Notes under the pieces: model-generated
Databases searched by the model: none
What the model was told of the DNA's origin: nothing
The model's input: the letters and a program-made list of their open reading frames with translations, nothing else
In this document: positions 35,314 through 43,965 of the stretch, piece by piece
Position numbering within the stretch: position 1 is the stretch's first letter
Layout of the letters: the number at the start of each line of letters is the position of its first letter
Program-made: the position numbers and the translations under genes
Assembly: GCF_003991355.1 (NCBI RefSeq)
Contig: NZ_RCSU01000009.1
Location: forward strand, 124,001-188,000
From: Pseudoflavitalea rhizosphaerae
Lineage (GTDB): Bacteria; Bacteroidota; Bacteroidia; Chitinophagales; Chitinophagaceae
Reading direction: 5' to 3'
DNA length: 64,000 bases

Positions 35314-36390
35314 ATGACTACTTATTCCGCAACGTACAACCACCAGCCCGTAACCGTTATCCTTTCCCCGGTAACACTTACTATCAGGTATACAGACGAC
35401 AACAACCAGCAACAGGATATTCACTGGCTGGGAGATCATATCAAACAACTGGAAGAGACTACCAAAGGTTATACCCTGCACTACACCAGCCCCGCGGGTG
35501 AAAACTTCAGCCTGGAATTCAGCGGCCAGGAGTTATTGCAGGCCATCAAGAAAAATTTCCGTCACCAGAAATTTACCGGCAATGCACCAGCACGCGCACT
35601 CAATTCAGTGATCAGTAAAATGGTGTTGATTGCAGGTATCATTTGTGGATTGATCCTGATCGGTTATATCTGGATAGCACCCTGGCTTGGAGGGAAAGTG
35701 GCCAACTCATTTTCTAAAGAAACCGAGATCAGTCTCGGCCAGGAAATGTATGATGCCACCGTAGCTGCTTACGAAGTGGACCCCGTAAAAACAAGATTGC
35801 TGAACCAGTTCTATAAACAATTGCATTACCAGACTGGTTATCCCATTGAGATCACGGTGGTGAAGAGTCCTGAAGTCAATGCCTTTGCAGTACCCGGTGG
35901 ACATATAGTAGTGTTCGATGCCATCCTTGATAACATGAAAACACCGGAGGAACTGGCTGCATTGCTTGGACATGAAGCTTCGCATATTGCACTCCGTCAT
36001 TCCCTGAACAATATGTTCAAAAGCCTGTCCAGGCAAATGTTCCTGACACTGATCTTTGGAACTGACGCCGGCATCACTTCCATATTGGTACAAAATGCGG
36101 ACAGGCTCAAAAGACTTGAATATTCACGCGAACTGGAAACCGAAGCAGACAACAATGGCATGAAGCTGATGCACGAGAGCAAAGTGGATACAGAAGGAAT
36201 GGTAAGACTGATGGACCTCCTGAACGATGCAACAAAAGGAGGCGCTCAGGCAGTGAACTTTCTCAGTACCCACCCTGTTTTTGATAAGAGAGTCACCAAT
36301 GTGAAAGCACAGCTGAAAAATTACCCTTCCACACCAACAGCCGATTCAACTTTACAGACTACCTTTCATGCACTCTATGAAAATTTCTAA
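35314..36390 (+). CDS. M48-family membrane metallopeptidase
   Basis: 358 residues from the ATG at 35314; the open frame begins at 35275 but the inner start follows a better context. A soluble N-terminal domain (1-100), unrelated to the peptidase, precedes one membrane helix (about 103-123) and the M48 domain. The zinc motif is HEASH (His220, Glu221, His224) with the third ligand Glu277 in ELETEAD. The peptidase domain should face the periplasm and degrade damaged membrane or envelope proteins, like BepA/LoiP. Another zinc peptidase gene follows 9 bp downstream, so the two are probably co-transcribed. Confidence 0.9.
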   Translation: MTTYSATYNHQPVTVILSPVTLTIRYTDDNNQQQDIHWLGDHIKQLEETTKGYTLHYTSPAGENFSLEFSGQELLQAIKKNFRHQKFTGNAPARALNSVISKMVLIAGIICGLILIGYIWIAPWLGGKVANSFSKETEISLGQEMYDATVAAYEVDPVKTRLLNQFYKQLHYQTGYPIEITVVKSPEVNAFAVPGGHIVVFDAILDNMKTPEELAALLGHEASHIALRHSLNNMFKSLSRQMFLTLIFGTDAGITSILVQNADRLKRLEYSRELETEADNNGMKLMHESKVDTEGMVRLMDLLNDATKGGAQAVNFLSTHPVFDKRVTNVKAQLKNYPSTPTADSTLQTTFHALYENF

Positions 36391-36399
36391 ACGATAACT

Positions 36400-37173
36400 A
36401 TGGTACCTGTTTATATCCTGCTGGGCATTGCCGCCCTTTGTGTGATCATCTGGAAATGGAAACCAAAACAAAAGCCACCGCTTGACCTCAGCAAAGCTGA
36501 TATTGATATCCTCAGCACGCATGTCCGGTTCTATCAACGCCTGGAGGAAAAAGATAAGCAGCGATTCCGCGAAAAGATCGGTTCCTTTCTCGCCAATGTA
36601 CGCATTGAAGGTATCGGCGCCACCATCGAGGAGCGCGACAGGATCTATGTTGCCAGCAGCGCCGTGATCCCGATCTTCGGGTTTCCGGAATGGGAGTACC
36701 GCAACCTCACGGATGTGCTTATCTACCCCGATACTTTCAATGAAGAATTCAGGTTCGAAGGAAAAGACCGAGCCATCATGGGAATGGTGGGCAGCGGCTA
36801 TATGAATGGGAAGATGATCCTCTCGCAACATGCACTCAGACAGGGTTTCGAGATCACCAGCGATAAGAACAATACCGCCATCCACGAGTTTGTGCATCTC
36901 CTCGATAAATCAGATGGCGCCGTAGACGGCATCCCTGAAAACCTGCTGGCACATCAGTATTCCATCCCCTGGATGCACCTCATGCAACAACAGATAGAAG
37001 AGATCAGGAAGAACCGCTCAGACATCAATCCATACGGCGCTTCCAATAAAAGCGAATTCTTTGCCGTTATCTCCGAATACTTCTTTGAAAGGCCTGATCT
37101 GCTGAAAGAAAAACATCCTGAGCTCTACGAATACCTCGAGATTATCTTCAAACAGGATCCCGCCAGCAATTAA
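36400..37173 (+). CDS. MtfA-family (M90) zinc peptidase
   Basis: 257 residues. One N-terminal membrane helix (about 3-20) is followed by a basic segment and the MtfA domain: RFYQRLEEKDKQRFREKIGSFL (41-65), RNLTDVLIYPDTF, then the zinc motif HEFVH (His162, Glu163, His166) and a distal SEFFAVISEYFFE with the third ligand. In E. coli, MtfA is an aminopeptidase that binds Mlc and regulates glucose uptake; here the added membrane anchor distinguishes it. It follows the M48 gene and is probably in the same operon. Its TAA stop is shared, within TTAA, with the convergent bestrophin gene. Confidence 0.9.
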   Translation: MVPVYILLGIAALCVIIWKWKPKQKPPLDLSKADIDILSTHVRFYQRLEEKDKQRFREKIGSFLANVRIEGIGATIEERDRIYVASSAVIPIFGFPEWEYRNLTDVLIYPDTFNEEFRFEGKDRAIMGMVGSGYMNGKMILSQHALRQGFEITSDKNNTAIHEFVHLLDKSDGAVDGIPENLLAHQYSIPWMHLMQQQIEEIRKNRSDINPYGASNKSEFFAVISEYFFERPDLLKEKHPELYEYLEIIFKQDPASN

Positions 37174-38054
37174 GAAGCGAAGATCTCGGATACATGTTTC
37201 TTGATATTGTCTGAGATCTTTTCAGTAGGAAGATCATTCTCATCAGCGCCAAAAGGATCTTCGATCTCCTCAGCGATCATTTCAAGACTTGCCAGTACGT
37301 AAAAGATGAAAGCCACAACTGGTATGGCGATATAGCCCAGGCTGAACACGAAACTCAGTGGCAGGGTCATTACATAAAAGAAGATGAATTTTTTCAGGAA
37401 TACACTGTAGGAAAAAGGAATGGGCGTATTCTTGATGCGCTCGCAGGCGCCGCATACATCGGTGAAAGATTGCAGTTCCGCATTGATCACAATCAGCTGA
37501 TCACCCTTGATCCTTCCCTGCTCGTACAGCCGGGTTACCCGTTTGTACATCAGGGAAGCGATCTGGTTGGGCATGTGCTTGTTCTTGTCCAGATGCTCCC
37601 ATTCAGGATGTTCCGCCGTATCCAATGCCAGCCTTGTTTGCTCCGTTTGCAGATGGCGGCTCAGTACAGCTGCATACATGGGAATGATGCGGCGAAAGAA
37701 TTTTTTATCCTCATCTTCTGCCGGCCCCAGTATAGCATTGAGTTTGATGGACAGGTTCCTGCAATTGTTCACCAGCGCCCCCCATAATTTCCTTCCCTCC
37801 CACCAACGGTCATACGCAGTATTGGTGCGGAACACCAGCAGCATGGAGATCACGAAACTCAGGAGATTATTCATCATGGAGATATTCTTCAGGTGATTGT
37901 TCTGCGACAATTGAAAGATCTCCAGTTCAAGGTATGCGATGATAGCACAATAGGCGCTGATGCCCAGGATCAGCGGCGCCAATTTTCTCAGGGTGTCAGC
38001 CTTGTGGAAGCGGAACACGAAAGTGAACCAGTCTTTAGGATTATAAGCGATCAT
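37170..38054 (-). CDS. Bestrophin-family ion channel (UPF0187)
   Basis: 294 residues, four membrane segments (about 28-45, 62-78, 220-240, 245-265). Segments FRTNTAYDRWWEGRKLWGALVNNCRNL (75-102) and the C-terminal IEDPFGADENDLP are diagnostic of bacterial bestrophins. They form pentameric inner-membrane channels for anions or, in bacteria, for cations. The stop codon TAA shares two bases with that of the convergent MtfA gene. A -7-like TATTTTTG lies 6 nt before the ATG (38061-38068). A YihY-type membrane protein gene lies just upstream on the same strand. Confidence 0.93.
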   Translation of the reverse strand: MIAYNPKDWFTFVFRFHKADTLRKLAPLILGISAYCAIIAYLELEIFQLSQNNHLKNISMMNNLLSFVISMLLVFRTNTAYDRWWEGRKLWGALVNNCRNLSIKLNAILGPAEDEDKKFFRRIIPMYAAVLSRHLQTEQTRLALDTAEHPEWEHLDKNKHMPNQIASLMYKRVTRLYEQGRIKGDQLIVINAELQSFTDVCGACERIKNTPIPFSYSVFLKKFIFFYVMTLPLSFVFSLGYIAIPVVAFIFYVLASLEMIAEEIEDPFGADENDLPTEKISDNIKKHVSEIFAS

Positions 38055-38079
38055 ATTTTACAAAAATAATACTCCGGCA

Positions 38080-39003
38080 TTACCGGTCAAGCGATTCTTC
38101 TTTCACTTGTTGCCAGGTATAAGCCTCAGCATAATACCGGGGAATAATGGGCTTGTTCTTGTGTTTTGCCCATACTTTCAAAAAACAAGCGCCATAATAA
38201 AATATGAAGGCGCAATAGAAAATGAAAAGCAGCATCAGCACAAAGGAAGTGGACGTGCCGTATACCGTGCTCATATTGGAATAAGACAACAGGAACCGAA
38301 GTAGAAATTTTCCCAGCGTAAATAATAAAGCCGTGAAGAAGGCGCCTCCCATGGTTACACGCCAGGTGGTATGTCCATCCGGCAGGTAACGGAACAGGAT
38401 GGAGAACCAGCAGGTAACAACCGATAACGAGATTACCTGGCTGGTGATGGCCCAGATCACAGAGCCTTCACCGGGAAGCAGATCGGTCAGTTGCTGACGA
38501 AGCAAAGCAACTCCGCCTTCCACCATCAGGGTGGCCAAAAAGAAAATGCCTGCAAAAAGGATCACAATGAAAGATGTGCCCCTTTGTTTCAATTGGCGCA
38601 CCACCTTTTTACCGCTCGCCGGGCGGATGCGCCAGAGCTGGTTCACGGAATCCTTGATCACTTTGAAGAGTGTGGTGCTCACAAATAACAAAAAGATAAA
38701 ACCGCCGCTGGCGATATACCAGGTGGAAGCAAGTGTGCGCACATTGCGAAGTGTTCTCCTGATCTCTTCTGCCGAGTTGGGGCCGAGCACTCCGCTCAAA
38801 GCCTCAACCAGGCTGCGTCCTACAAACCTGCGGTCCATTACCAGGCCAAATACAACAATAAGGATGAGGATGATGGCAGGAAGCGCAAAAGTGGCAAAGA
38901 AGGCCGTAGCCGCAGCCATCCGCAAAGGATCGTTCTGCTGGAACTCCCCGAAGGCTTTCTTGAGTAATTGCAGGATGGTAGCCGGTTTTGGCAGCTTTTT
39001 CAT
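38080..39003 (-). CDS. YihY/virulence factor BrkB family membrane protein
   Basis: 307 residues with six membrane segments. NDPLRMAAATAFFATFALPAIILIL (19-45), the central RRTLRNVRTLASTWYIASGGFIFLLFVSTTLFKVIKDSVNQLWRI and YSNMSTVYGTSTSFVLMLLFIFYCAFIFYYGACF near the C-terminus match the family. It was once called ribonuclease BN by mistake; its true role is unknown, perhaps transport. It sits 25 bp upstream of the bestrophin gene on the same strand, so an operon of two inner-membrane proteins is likely. Confidence 0.92.
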   Translation of the reverse strand: MKKLPKPATILQLLKKAFGEFQQNDPLRMAAATAFFATFALPAIILILIVVFGLVMDRRFVGRSLVEALSGVLGPNSAEEIRRTLRNVRTLASTWYIASGGFIFLLFVSTTLFKVIKDSVNQLWRIRPASGKKVVRQLKQRGTSFIVILFAGIFFLATLMVEGGVALLRQQLTDLLPGEGSVIWAITSQVISLSVVTCWFSILFRYLPDGHTTWRVTMGGAFFTALLFTLGKFLLRFLLSYSNMSTVYGTSTSFVLMLLFIFYCAFIFYYGACFLKVWAKHKNKPIIPRYYAEAYTWQQVKEESLDR

Positions 39004-39087
39004 ACTGTTGATTTTTCTTCGCCTGCGGTGGGCCGGAGTACAGTTGAAGATAGTGAAAATTAGCGCGGAATTTTTGATATTTGCTGC

Positions 39088-40518
39088 ATGACGTCAATAA
39101 CCCGTGTCCTCCTATTAGGCAGCGCCCTGATATTCTTATTATCATGCGGCAGCAGCAAAAAAACAACCACTTTTGTTTCTTCCACGCCGGCTCGCAGTTT
39201 ACCTGCATTGCCAATGTCTTATATCAATGTTCCTGTAAAAGTATACATGAAACCGTTATTATCGGTAATGGATTCTTCCACAGCCAAAGAATTCACCAAC
39301 GATAAATGGCCAAACTATACACAAACCGGATGCGATTTCAGGTACAAATACCGTTTCATTCGTTCTCCCTTCTCCTTCAGTGTGATCAACAATCGCGTGA
39401 TCATCAGTTTCCGCGGCAACTACCAGATCGCAGGAAGCCGCACCATCTGCGCATTCGACAAACAGGTATCGCCCTGGGTCAATGGCAGTTGCGGATTCAA
39501 CGGAGAACCACTCCGCAGGGTTGACATCGCCATCACTTCCAAACTCGATCTACTCCCCAATCATACCATCAGCACCGTTACAAAACTGGACAAACTCCAG
39601 CCGCTTGACAAATGCGAGGTAACGCTGATGAACAACGATATGACAAAAGATGTGCTGGACAGCGTGAAGGCCAGTATCGAAACCTATTGCACCACTTTCG
39701 ACAAATTCGTACAGGACATCAATACCAATCCCTTTCTCAACAACTGGCGCAAGAGCGGCAGCCGCGTTATGCCCATCAGCAAATACGGTTTCCTCAATCT
39801 CAATCTCTCCGCACTCGGCGTGAGCCGTTTCAATGTGGTGAAAGACACGCTCTATTTCTCCATGGGCTTCAGCGGCTTCCCAAAATTCAATTCAGACAGC
39901 AATAAACTGGTAACGCATGCTTCCCTTCCACCTGTATCCAATGCAGACCGCAGCGGCTATATCAGCACCTACCTGGATGCAGTATACGAATACAAGTTCT
40001 TCAACAAACTGCTCAACGATAGTCTTCGAAACAAACCATTCGATATCGATGGCCGCACTTTCGTGATCAAAGACGTAAGCATCAGCGGAACCAATGAAGG
40101 AAAGATAAGGGTAGACATGGCCTTCTCCGGCAACCGTAATGGTGTGCTCAGCCTAACAGGCACCCCTACCCTGGATTCCGCCCGCCAGATCCTCAGCATG
40201 CCCGATATCAAAGTAGGGATCGATACGAAAGACCTGATGGTGAACCTGGCGAAAGGACTGATCAAAAAGAAGATCATGAAGGAATTGGCCGGGCAGAGCG
40301 TGCTGGACCTGAATGCCCTGATCCAGAAGAACAAAGCCCTCATCGAAGCCCGTCTCAACCAGCAGGTGACGGACTGGATGAGCACTGTAGGGACCCTGCA
40401 CGATATCAAACTGATCGGGCTGCTGCCACAGGAGAAACATATTCAGGTTCAGGCATATATCCGCGCCAGCCTGACCCTGATCGGACGCCCTCCCGCCAAC
40501 CTGATAAATATGGATTAG
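39088..40518 (+). CDS. DUF4403 family lipoprotein
   Basis: 476 residues. Lipobox LLSC (Cys20) then GSSKKTTTF. The DUF4403 domain fills the rest: YINVPVKVYMKPLLSVMD near 45, a repeated beta-rich TULIP/BPI-like plan with YRSPFSFSVINNRVIISFRGNY near 95 and HIQVQAYIRASLTLIG at the end. It is anchored in the membrane facing the periplasm and may carry lipids between membranes, as other TULIP-like proteins do; this is inference. It is divergent from the YihY gene with 84 bp between. A near-consensus -7 box (GATATTTG) ends 4 nt before the ATG. Confidence 0.88.
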   Translation: MTSITRVLLLGSALIFLLSCGSSKKTTTFVSSTPARSLPALPMSYINVPVKVYMKPLLSVMDSSTAKEFTNDKWPNYTQTGCDFRYKYRFIRSPFSFSVINNRVIISFRGNYQIAGSRTICAFDKQVSPWVNGSCGFNGEPLRRVDIAITSKLDLLPNHTISTVTKLDKLQPLDKCEVTLMNNDMTKDVLDSVKASIETYCTTFDKFVQDINTNPFLNNWRKSGSRVMPISKYGFLNLNLSALGVSRFNVVKDTLYFSMGFSGFPKFNSDSNKLVTHASLPPVSNADRSGYISTYLDAVYEYKFFNKLLNDSLRNKPFDIDGRTFVIKDVSISGTNEGKIRVDMAFSGNRNGVLSLTGTPTLDSARQILSMPDIKVGIDTKDLMVNLAKGLIKKKIMKELAGQSVLDLNALIQKNKALIEARLNQQVTDWMSTVGTLHDIKLIGLLPQEKHIQVQAYIRASLTLIGRPPANLINMD

Positions 40519-40601
40519 ACGGCAGGCAACCTTTTCTGCAGGGATTACGTATCCAACAGTGTATAGGAAAATTCGTAATTTAAGCAGGAGTACCCTGCTC
40601 A

Positions 40602-41210
40602 TTGCAAACCAAACCATTGTTGCATACAGATAACCCAAAAGTGGCTACACTGATCAGGGGCTGTTTGGTTAATGACCGTAACAGCCAGAAGGAATTGTAT
40701 TACCTGCTCCGTGGCTTTGCAATGAAGATCTGCTACCGGTACACCAACGCACAGGAGGAATCTGAAGAGATCGTGAATGAAGGGTTTGTGAAACTTTTCA
40801 AGAATATCCATCAATTTGATCAACAAAGGCAGGACGATATGCTGCTGAGCCTGAAAGGCTGGTTCAAGCGGATACTCGTTAACACTTGCATTGATCATTA
40901 CCGTAAGCATCATGCCTCTGTCAACGGTCATTTGCTTACCTGTGAATCTGAAACAATCCCGGATAAAAGCGAAACAGGAATAGATGTTCTCAGTTACAAG
41001 GAGATCATCGAAGCCGTGAGATCACTCTCACCGGCCTATCGTACTGTATTCAACCTGTTTGTAATTGAAGGTATGAGTCATGAAGAGATCAGCAAACAAC
41101 TGGGAATTTCGGTGGGAGCGTCCAAATCCAATCTCTCCAAAGCGAGGGATAACCTGAGAAGACTTTTACTGAACAAAAATCATTACAATATTTATGTCTC
41201 TCCTCAATGA
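40602..41210 (+). CDS. ECF-type RNA polymerase sigma factor
   Basis: 202 residues in the longest form. Region 2 spans about 30-105 (NSQKELYYLLRGFAMKICYRYTNAQEESEEIVNEGFVKLFKNI, then GWFKRILVNTCIDHYRKHH) and region 4 about 140-193 (LSPAYRTVFNLFVIEGMSHEEISKQLGISVGASKSNLSKARDNL). It recruits RNA polymerase to a stress or nutrient regulon. The start is uncertain: no in-frame ATG exists before region 2, so a TTG (40602, 40617 or 40620) or the GTG at 40641 must be used. A GCAGG/CCTGC hairpin lies just before it. The next gene overlaps its end by 17 bp and encodes the likely anti-sigma factor. Confidence 0.92.
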   Translation: MQTKPLLHTDNPKVATLIRGCLVNDRNSQKELYYLLRGFAMKICYRYTNAQEESEEIVNEGFVKLFKNIHQFDQQRQDDMLLSLKGWFKRILVNTCIDHYRKHHASVNGHLLTCESETIPDKSETGIDVLSYKEIIEAVRSLSPAYRTVFNLFVIEGMSHEEISKQLGISVGASKSNLSKARDNLRRLLLNKNHYNIYVSPQ

Positions 41211-42486
41211 CAATGAACTTGACCGCCTGAGCCGGGAAGCCGCTGACCAGTATGATGTGGAGCCCTCCACATCCGGCTGGGAAAAGCTGGAACAAAGGCT
41301 GGATGCGGAGCTGCCGCAGCGCCGCCGCAGGCGGGGACTGCTGCTCTGGTGGCTGCTGGCAGGCGTATTGCTGCTGGGCGGCGCATTGTGGGGCATCAAA
41401 ACATGGAATGAAAGCAAAGGGAAAAATGGAATTGTGAAAGATGATGGCAACCTAACGGAAAAAAATAACCGAAATAACCTTGAAGAAACAAACCGAAGGG
41501 CCAAACAAACGCCTCCTTTGCCTGCACTGAGCTCCGGTCAACTGCAGAGGACTGCACAGTCCACACCAATAAAGCTTTCCCGTGGACCCGGCGCCAAAAC
41601 CCAGGATGCCTTACTACCCAGAAACCCCGATGCAACTCAAATACCAACCAAACCGTCTTCAATTTCGTATATTACATCAAAGCAGGGTTTGCCTGATAGT
41701 ATTGAAACAGTAACCAGCTCCAACCCGGTTCATACAAGTAGTATCCAAAACGCCCCTGATGTGCCGGGCATAAAGCCAACCCCACAAACCAGCATTACTG
41801 ATTCAACTCAACAACAACCTGCTACAGACCAACCTGCCCAAACAACAACCAATAAGACAAAGCCCCTGAACCTTTCTTCCAGAAAAGGTTCGTTCTACCT
41901 CACGGCCCTTACAGGACTGGATTTCAGCAATGTGAAATTCAGCAGCGCTGGCAGAGCCGGATTCAACGGAGGCCTGCTGATCGGTTATTATTTTACAGAC
42001 AGGCTGAGTGTGAATACAGGACTGATCTATAACAGCAAGAACTATAAAGCACGCGGAAAAGATTTCACCCCAAAAGGGCCCATGGCATATTATGATATCG
42101 ATAAGATCAAAGGCGGTTGTTCCATGTTCGATATTCCCCTCAATATCCGTTATGATCTCGGGATCAAAACCCGCTCACGCTATTTCATCAGTGCAGGCAT
42201 CAGCAGTTACCTGATGAACAAGGAAGATTATGATTATTATTTCTACAATAATGCAGGCTACTACTCGGAACGCAACTGGAAAACGAATGAAAATTCCAGT
42301 TACCTCTTCTCAATTCTCAATTTCTCCGCAGGCATAGAAAAACAACTGGGCGGCAGATTACAGTTCCAGCTGGAGCCCTATCTCAAAGTGCCGGTGCAGG
42401 GTGTGGGTCATGGAGAGATCCGGCTCAATAGTTTCGGCATCAATCTCGGACTCAAATACCCGTTCGGAAAAACAGGAAAACGATAA
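41194..42486 (+). CDS. Predicted dual-membrane-spanning anti-sigma protein with outer-membrane beta-barrel
   Basis: 430 residues. N-terminal acidic cytoplasmic segment (1-42), a basic RRRRR stop (43-47) and one membrane helix (48-68), giving N-in topology. A Pro/Thr/Gln/Ser-rich linker of about 160 residues (69-231) follows, long enough to cross the periplasm. Residues 232-430 form an outer-membrane beta-barrel of the PorT/OmpA-like type, with alternating strands (GSFYLTALTGLDFSNV; LSVNTGLIYNSKNY; YFISAGISSYLMN) and a terminal LGLKYPFG. It overlaps the sigma gene by 17 bp. The plan resembles the dual-membrane-spanning anti-sigma (Dma) proteins described in Bacteroides. Confidence 0.8.
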   Translation: MSLLNDNELDRLSREAADQYDVEPSTSGWEKLEQRLDAELPQRRRRRGLLLWWLLAGVLLLGGALWGIKTWNESKGKNGIVKDDGNLTEKNNRNNLEETNRRAKQTPPLPALSSGQLQRTAQSTPIKLSRGPGAKTQDALLPRNPDATQIPTKPSSISYITSKQGLPDSIETVTSSNPVHTSSIQNAPDVPGIKPTPQTSITDSTQQQPATDQPAQTTTNKTKPLNLSSRKGSFYLTALTGLDFSNVKFSSAGRAGFNGGLLIGYYFTDRLSVNTGLIYNSKNYKARGKDFTPKGPMAYYDIDKIKGGCSMFDIPLNIRYDLGIKTRSRYFISAGISSYLMNKEDYDYYFYNNAGYYSERNWKTNENSSYLFSILNFSAGIEKQLGGRLQFQLEPYLKVPVQGVGHGEIRLNSFGINLGLKYPFGKTGKR

Positions 42487-42544
42487 TTATTTCGCATCGA
42501 AGCATTAAGCTGGCTTTTATTGATCGTACACATGCACTATTCCC

Positions 42545-42552
42545 TAAATTTG
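42545..42552 (+). promoter_or_regulatory. Promoter -7 box of mgtE
   Basis: TAAATTTG, a perfect TAnnTTTG box, ends 4 nt before the mgtE ATG, so the transcript would be leaderless. A possible -33 element ATTG lies 22 nt upstream. Confidence 0.45.
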
Positions 42553-42556
42553 AGGC

Positions 42557-43945
42557 ATGAGTACAGAGGTTGATATCGACACCCTAAGGGAACAATTCCT
42601 GGAGCTGGCCCGGCAGGACGATGTACTGAAAGTACGTGAACTGCTGAACCACCAGAACATCAGTGATGTGGCGGAACTCATCTATGAACTGCCCGAATAT
42701 GAAAGCCAGATAGTGGCCAATATGAGTATTCACCGGGCCGCCAGTGTATTCAAGATACTCGACCTCAACTCACAAAAGACCATCATCCGCGAACTCCCCC
42801 CCTTCAAGACTGCCGAACTGCTCAATGAGCTACCCGCAGATGACCGCACAGACTTTTTCGAAGAACTGCCCGGCAAAGTGGTGAAGGAACTCGTGAAACT
42901 GCTCAATCCGGAAGAAAGGAAAGTGACACTTTCGCTACTCGGTTATCCCGAAGGCAGTGTGGGCCGTCTCATGACACCGGATTATATTTCTGTACAGGTC
43001 AACTATACCTGCCAGGAGATCCTCAACCTCATCCGCGAAGAAGGGAAGGACAGTGAAACCATCGATGTGATCTACATCGTGAATGAAAAAGGCGAATTTG
43101 TGGATGACGTGCAGATCCGCCAGATCATCCTCGCCAGTCCTGATAAAGAAATAGGCGATATCATCGACTATCGGTACATTACCCTCAATGCAAACGACGA
43201 CCAGGAAGTGGCCAACCAGATCTTCAAAATGAATAATCGAGTAGCCCTCCCCGTTGTTGACGATAAGAATATCCTCCTGGGAATCGTTACCATCGATGAT
43301 GTGCTCTGGGTTGCCAACGAAGAATTCAGTGAAGACATCCAGAAGATCGGGGGTACCGAGGCGCTGGACGAGCCTTACCTGGAAATGCCCATCGCACGCC
43401 TCTTCAAAAAACGCATCGTGTGGCTGGTAGTGCTCTTTCTCGGAGAGATGCTCACTGCTACTGTGATGAAATATTTCGAGGACGAGATCGCCAAAGCCGT
43501 TGTGCTGGCCCTCTTCATACCACTCATCATTTCCAGCGGAGGCAACAGCGGATCACAGGCATCCACCCTCATTATCCAGGCCATGGCCATGGGCGAGCTC
43601 ACCGTCACCGAATGGTGGCGCGTGCTCAAAAGAGAACTACTTTCAGGTCTCATGCTCGGTACTGTACTCGGCCTCATCGGGTTCTTCCGCGTGGTATTCT
43701 GGAATTCCATGTTCCATACCTATGGTGATAATGGCACCGAGATCGGCCTCACCGTTGGCTTCTCCCTGCTGGGCGTGGTGCTCTGGGGCACCATCACCGG
43801 TTCCATGCTCCCCCTCCTCCTCAAAAGACTCGGCGCCGACCCCGCCACTTCCTCTGCTCCTTTCGTAGCCACGCTTGTGGATGTGACCGGACTGGTCATA
43901 TATTTTTCCATGGCCTATATGCTGTTAAGTGGTATTTTGTTGTAG
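42557..43945 (+). CDS. mgtE: Magnesium transporter MgtE
   Basis: 462 residues, normal for the family. An N-terminal superhelical domain (about 15-130: NHQNISDVAELIYELP, LLNELPADDRTDFFEELP), a CBS pair (about 135-265: GRLMTPDYISVQVNYTCQEIL and RVALPVVDDKNILLGIVTIDDVL) and five membrane helices (about 285-460) are in order. It carries Mg2+ into the cytoplasm; the cytosolic domain senses Mg2+ and closes the pore. The pore helix segment GGNSGSQASTLIIQAMAMGEL is typical. It ends 21 bp before the S9 peptidase ATG. Confidence 0.96.
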   Translation: MSTEVDIDTLREQFLELARQDDVLKVRELLNHQNISDVAELIYELPEYESQIVANMSIHRAASVFKILDLNSQKTIIRELPPFKTAELLNELPADDRTDFFEELPGKVVKELVKLLNPEERKVTLSLLGYPEGSVGRLMTPDYISVQVNYTCQEILNLIREEGKDSETIDVIYIVNEKGEFVDDVQIRQIILASPDKEIGDIIDYRYITLNANDDQEVANQIFKMNNRVALPVVDDKNILLGIVTIDDVLWVANEEFSEDIQKIGGTEALDEPYLEMPIARLFKKRIVWLVVLFLGEMLTATVMKYFEDEIAKAVVLALFIPLIISSGGNSGSQASTLIIQAMAMGELTVTEWWRVLKRELLSGLMLGTVLGLIGFFRVVFWNSMFHTYGDNGTEIGLTVGFSLLGVVLWGTITGSMLPLLLKRLGADPATSSAPFVATLVDVTGLVIYFSMAYMLLSGILL

Positions 43946-43965
43946 CAAAAACCAACTTATCACTC

